Assembly (NCBI GenBank): GCA_964424545.1
Contig: CAYRJN010000168.1
Location: 1 to 8,437 of the forward strand
Direction: 5' to 3'
From: JAUVIB01 sp964424545
GTDB taxonomy: Bacteria; Calditrichota; Calditrichia; Calditrichales; Calditrichaceae
DNA: 8,437 nucleotides
Below the pieces are notes generated by a model. The model was not told where the DNA came from, made no database searches, and worked only from the letters and a program-made list of their open reading frames with translations. The translations under genes were made by a program, and so were the position numbers. How positions within the stretch are numbered: position 1 is the first letter of the stretch; each line of letters begins with the position of its first letter. Of the stretch, positions 7,016-8,437 are shown one piece after another.

Positions 7016-8128
7016 ATGGCAAAGGATGCTGAAATTGTAAAGGGTCGTATCATATCCGTTGATGTATTGCGCGGTTTTGATATGTTTTGGTTAATCGGCG
7101 GTAAGGGATTTGTGTTGGCCATCGCCGCTCTTTTTCCTTCGGTAGTGTATGAATTTTTTCATAGACAGCTATCGCATGGGCATTGGGAAGGATTCGGCTT
7201 TTACGATCTTATTTTTCCGCTGTTTGTTTTTATTATGGGCATGTCCATTGTTTTTTCATTTGGTCGCCTAATTGAGAAAGAGGGTAAAAAAGCGGTGTAC
7301 AAGCGCTTGGTACGCCGTCTTATCTTGCTTTATCTTTTCGGCGTTATTTATTACGGTGGTATGAGTAATTTATGGCCTGAAATCCGTCTACTCGGCGTTT
7401 TGCAACGTATCGCTTTAACCTATTTTATCGCCGGAATTTTATACCTTAATCTTGATTTGAAAGGGTTGATTATTACGGCGGCCGATATTTTGATCGGCTA
7501 TTGGGCATTGTTTAGCTTTGTGCCCGTTCCCGGTTTGGGGCATCCGTCTTTCGGGGAGGCGGCCAATTGGGCGGCCTATATAGACGAGAAGTTCTTGCCG
7601 GGCCGTTTATATTACGGTCATTATGATCCCGAAGGTATTTTAAGCACTTTGCCGGCGGTGGTCAATGCATTGATGGGCATATTCGCTTCCAAAATCATTC
7701 TTGAAAAAACGTTGAACGATCAGAAGAAAGTTCTTTATTTAATCGGAGGCGGCGCCGCTTTTGTGATTATGGGTTTTCTTTGGGGATTGCAGTTTCCTGT
7801 TATAAAAAAAATATGGACGTCCAGCTATGTATTGGTCAGCGGCGGATACAGTTTTATTTTAGTTGGTCTTTTTTATCAGATTTTTGATGTTTGGAAAGTC
7901 CGCTGGGGGATAATGCCCCTAATCTGGATTGGCGCCAATGCCATTACGGCCTATATGGGACGTAACATTTTGAGTTTCGGCGATTTGGCCGATCGTTTTG
8001 TGGGCGGTAATTTCGCTTTGTGGGTGGGGGAAGACTGGGCGCGCTTTTTTCATCATTTTACGGCCTTTTTATTGCTGCTCGCTTTGCTTAGGTTCCTATA
8101 CAAGAAAAAGATATTTTTAAAGGTGTAA
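7016..8128 (+). CDS. DUF5009/NagX-type membrane acyltransferase (heparan-alpha-glucosaminide N-acetyltransferase family)
   Basis: The 370-residue product has the usual length of bacterial members and about ten hydrophobic segments, so it should sit in the inner membrane. Family marks are SVDVLRGFDMFW (14-25), SHGHWEGFGFYDLIFPLFVFIMG (53-75), RLLGVLQRIALTYF (124-137), DPEGILSTLPAVVNALMG (204-221) and WIGANAI (304-310). His54 in SHGHWEG aligns with the position of the catalytic His of the human lysosomal enzyme HGSNAT, which passes acetyl groups from acetyl-CoA across the membrane to terminal glucosamine. By analogy this protein may acetylate an amino sugar or another periplasmic sugar; bacterial relatives are poorly characterised, and some are linked to N-acetylglucosamine use (NagX), so I give no symbol. 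The next reading frame starts almost immediately after its TAA. The gene looks intact. Confidence 0.88.
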   Translation: MAKDAEIVKGRIISVDVLRGFDMFWLIGGKGFVLAIAALFPSVVYEFFHRQLSHGHWEGFGFYDLIFPLFVFIMGMSIVFSFGRLIEKEGKKAVYKRLVRRLILLYLFGVIYYGGMSNLWPEIRLLGVLQRIALTYFIAGILYLNLDLKGLIITAADILIGYWALFSFVPVPGLGHPSFGEAANWAAYIDEKFLPGRLYYGHYDPEGILSTLPAVVNALMGIFASKIILEKTLNDQKKVLYLIGGGAAFVIMGFLWGLQFPVIKKIWTSSYVLVSGGYSFILVGLFYQIFDVWKVRWGIMPLIWIGANAITAYMGRNILSFGDLADRFVGGNFALWVGEDWARFFHHFTAFLLLLALLRFLYKKKIFLKV

Positions 8129-8136
8129 CGTTATAT

Positions 8137-8437
8137 AAAAATAAACAAAAAAGGATTGCGCTATTCGTTTCGTTGATTTTGATTATTCGTCTTTATGCTC
8201 AGGATAACTTGATTAACGATGCCTGCACCGTAGTGACCGTCGCTAAAAATGCGAGCGTGGACGGCTCGGTGATGAATGTGCACACGCTTGCCGCTCAGCG
8301 CTGGGGCGATATGCGCAAGGATTTAGAGGCTAAATGGGAACCCATGCAGCGGGAAATGCTCGAAAATCAGGCGCGGATTGAGAATGTATTGCTTCAGCTA
8401 AAATGGTACTTTCTTAACTTTGTACCTTGACAAGTTC
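8137..8437 (+). pseudogene. Degraded C69-family dipeptidase with internal deletion
   Basis: The reading frame encodes KNKQKRIALFVSLILI and RLYAQ, a signal-peptide-like stretch, then DACTVVTVAKNASVDGSVM. This is the start of C69 (PepD-type) dipeptidases, where the Cys (codon 8224-8226) is the N-terminal nucleophile after processing. Directly after this, from about 8275-8290, the sequence becomes LAAQRWGDMRKDLEAKWEP with EMLENQARIE, which resembles the far C-terminal region of the family. Several hundred central residues are therefore missing, in frame. The frame is open from 8092 but has no ATG, GTG or TTG before the TTG at 8173, which falls inside the signal peptide, so the start seems lost. 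The frame ends at TGA 8428-8430 (85 residues from 8173), while another frame continues more like the family. A functional enzyme is very unlikely. Confidence 0.65.

Noticed and set aside
1..8437. CRISPR array, tRNA, rRNA, transposase or phage gene
   Set aside because: I see no regularly spaced direct repeats, no cloverleaf-like or rRNA-like sequence, and no reading frame resembling a transposase, integrase or phage protein.

Overview
The window looks like a chromosomal stretch from an AT-rich, Gram-negative-type heterotroph. A lipoprotein signal, a Sec signal peptide and an inner-membrane acyltransferase support a diderm envelope. The protein families (YncE-like propeller fused to an alkaline-phosphatase-like phosphoesterase, right-handed beta-helix protein with CARDB-like and DUF1349-like modules, DUF5009/NagX-type acyltransferase, C69 dipeptidase) are typical of Bacteroidota, Planctomycetota, Verrucomicrobiota and related candidate phyla. 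I cannot assign a phylum from this sequence alone. Every gene I support is on the + strand.

Layout. 1-89: intergenic block of nested, competing inverted repeats, with one perfect 8-bp G/C-rich hairpin. 183-2858: large lipoprotein, beta-propeller plus phosphoesterase. 2910-3623: cytoplasmic metallo-beta-lactamase-fold hydrolase with all metal ligands present. 3624-3884: 261-bp gap with small hairpins and a ribosome binding site for the next gene. 3885-6923: secreted parallel beta-helix protein, interrupted by one in-frame TGA at 6618-6620; the last 101 codons of its C-terminal domain lie beyond the stop in the same frame. 7016-8128: multi-pass membrane acyltransferase of the heparan-alpha-glucosaminide N-acetyltransferase type, preceded by a strong Shine-Dalgarno. 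About 8137-8437: a degraded C69 dipeptidase with no good start codon, a large internal deletion and a probable frameshift near the window end.

How they may work together. The beta-helix protein and the acyltransferase could both act on carbohydrate or amino sugar, one outside the cell and one at the inner membrane; the dipeptidase, if once intact, would suit peptide scavenging. This is inference from neighbourhood only. No SusC/SusD pair, sulfatase, transporter, sensor or regulator is visible.

I did not find a convincing new defence, mobile or regulatory system. The strongest unusual signals are two gene lesions: the single TGA in an otherwise intact 1012-residue reading frame, and the dipeptidase whose N-terminal nucleophile region is joined in frame to its C-terminal region. 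They fit gene decay, though sequencing error or stop-codon readthrough remain possible for the TGA. A genome-wide TGA reassignment is unlikely because only one internal TGA occurs in about 2,500 codons.
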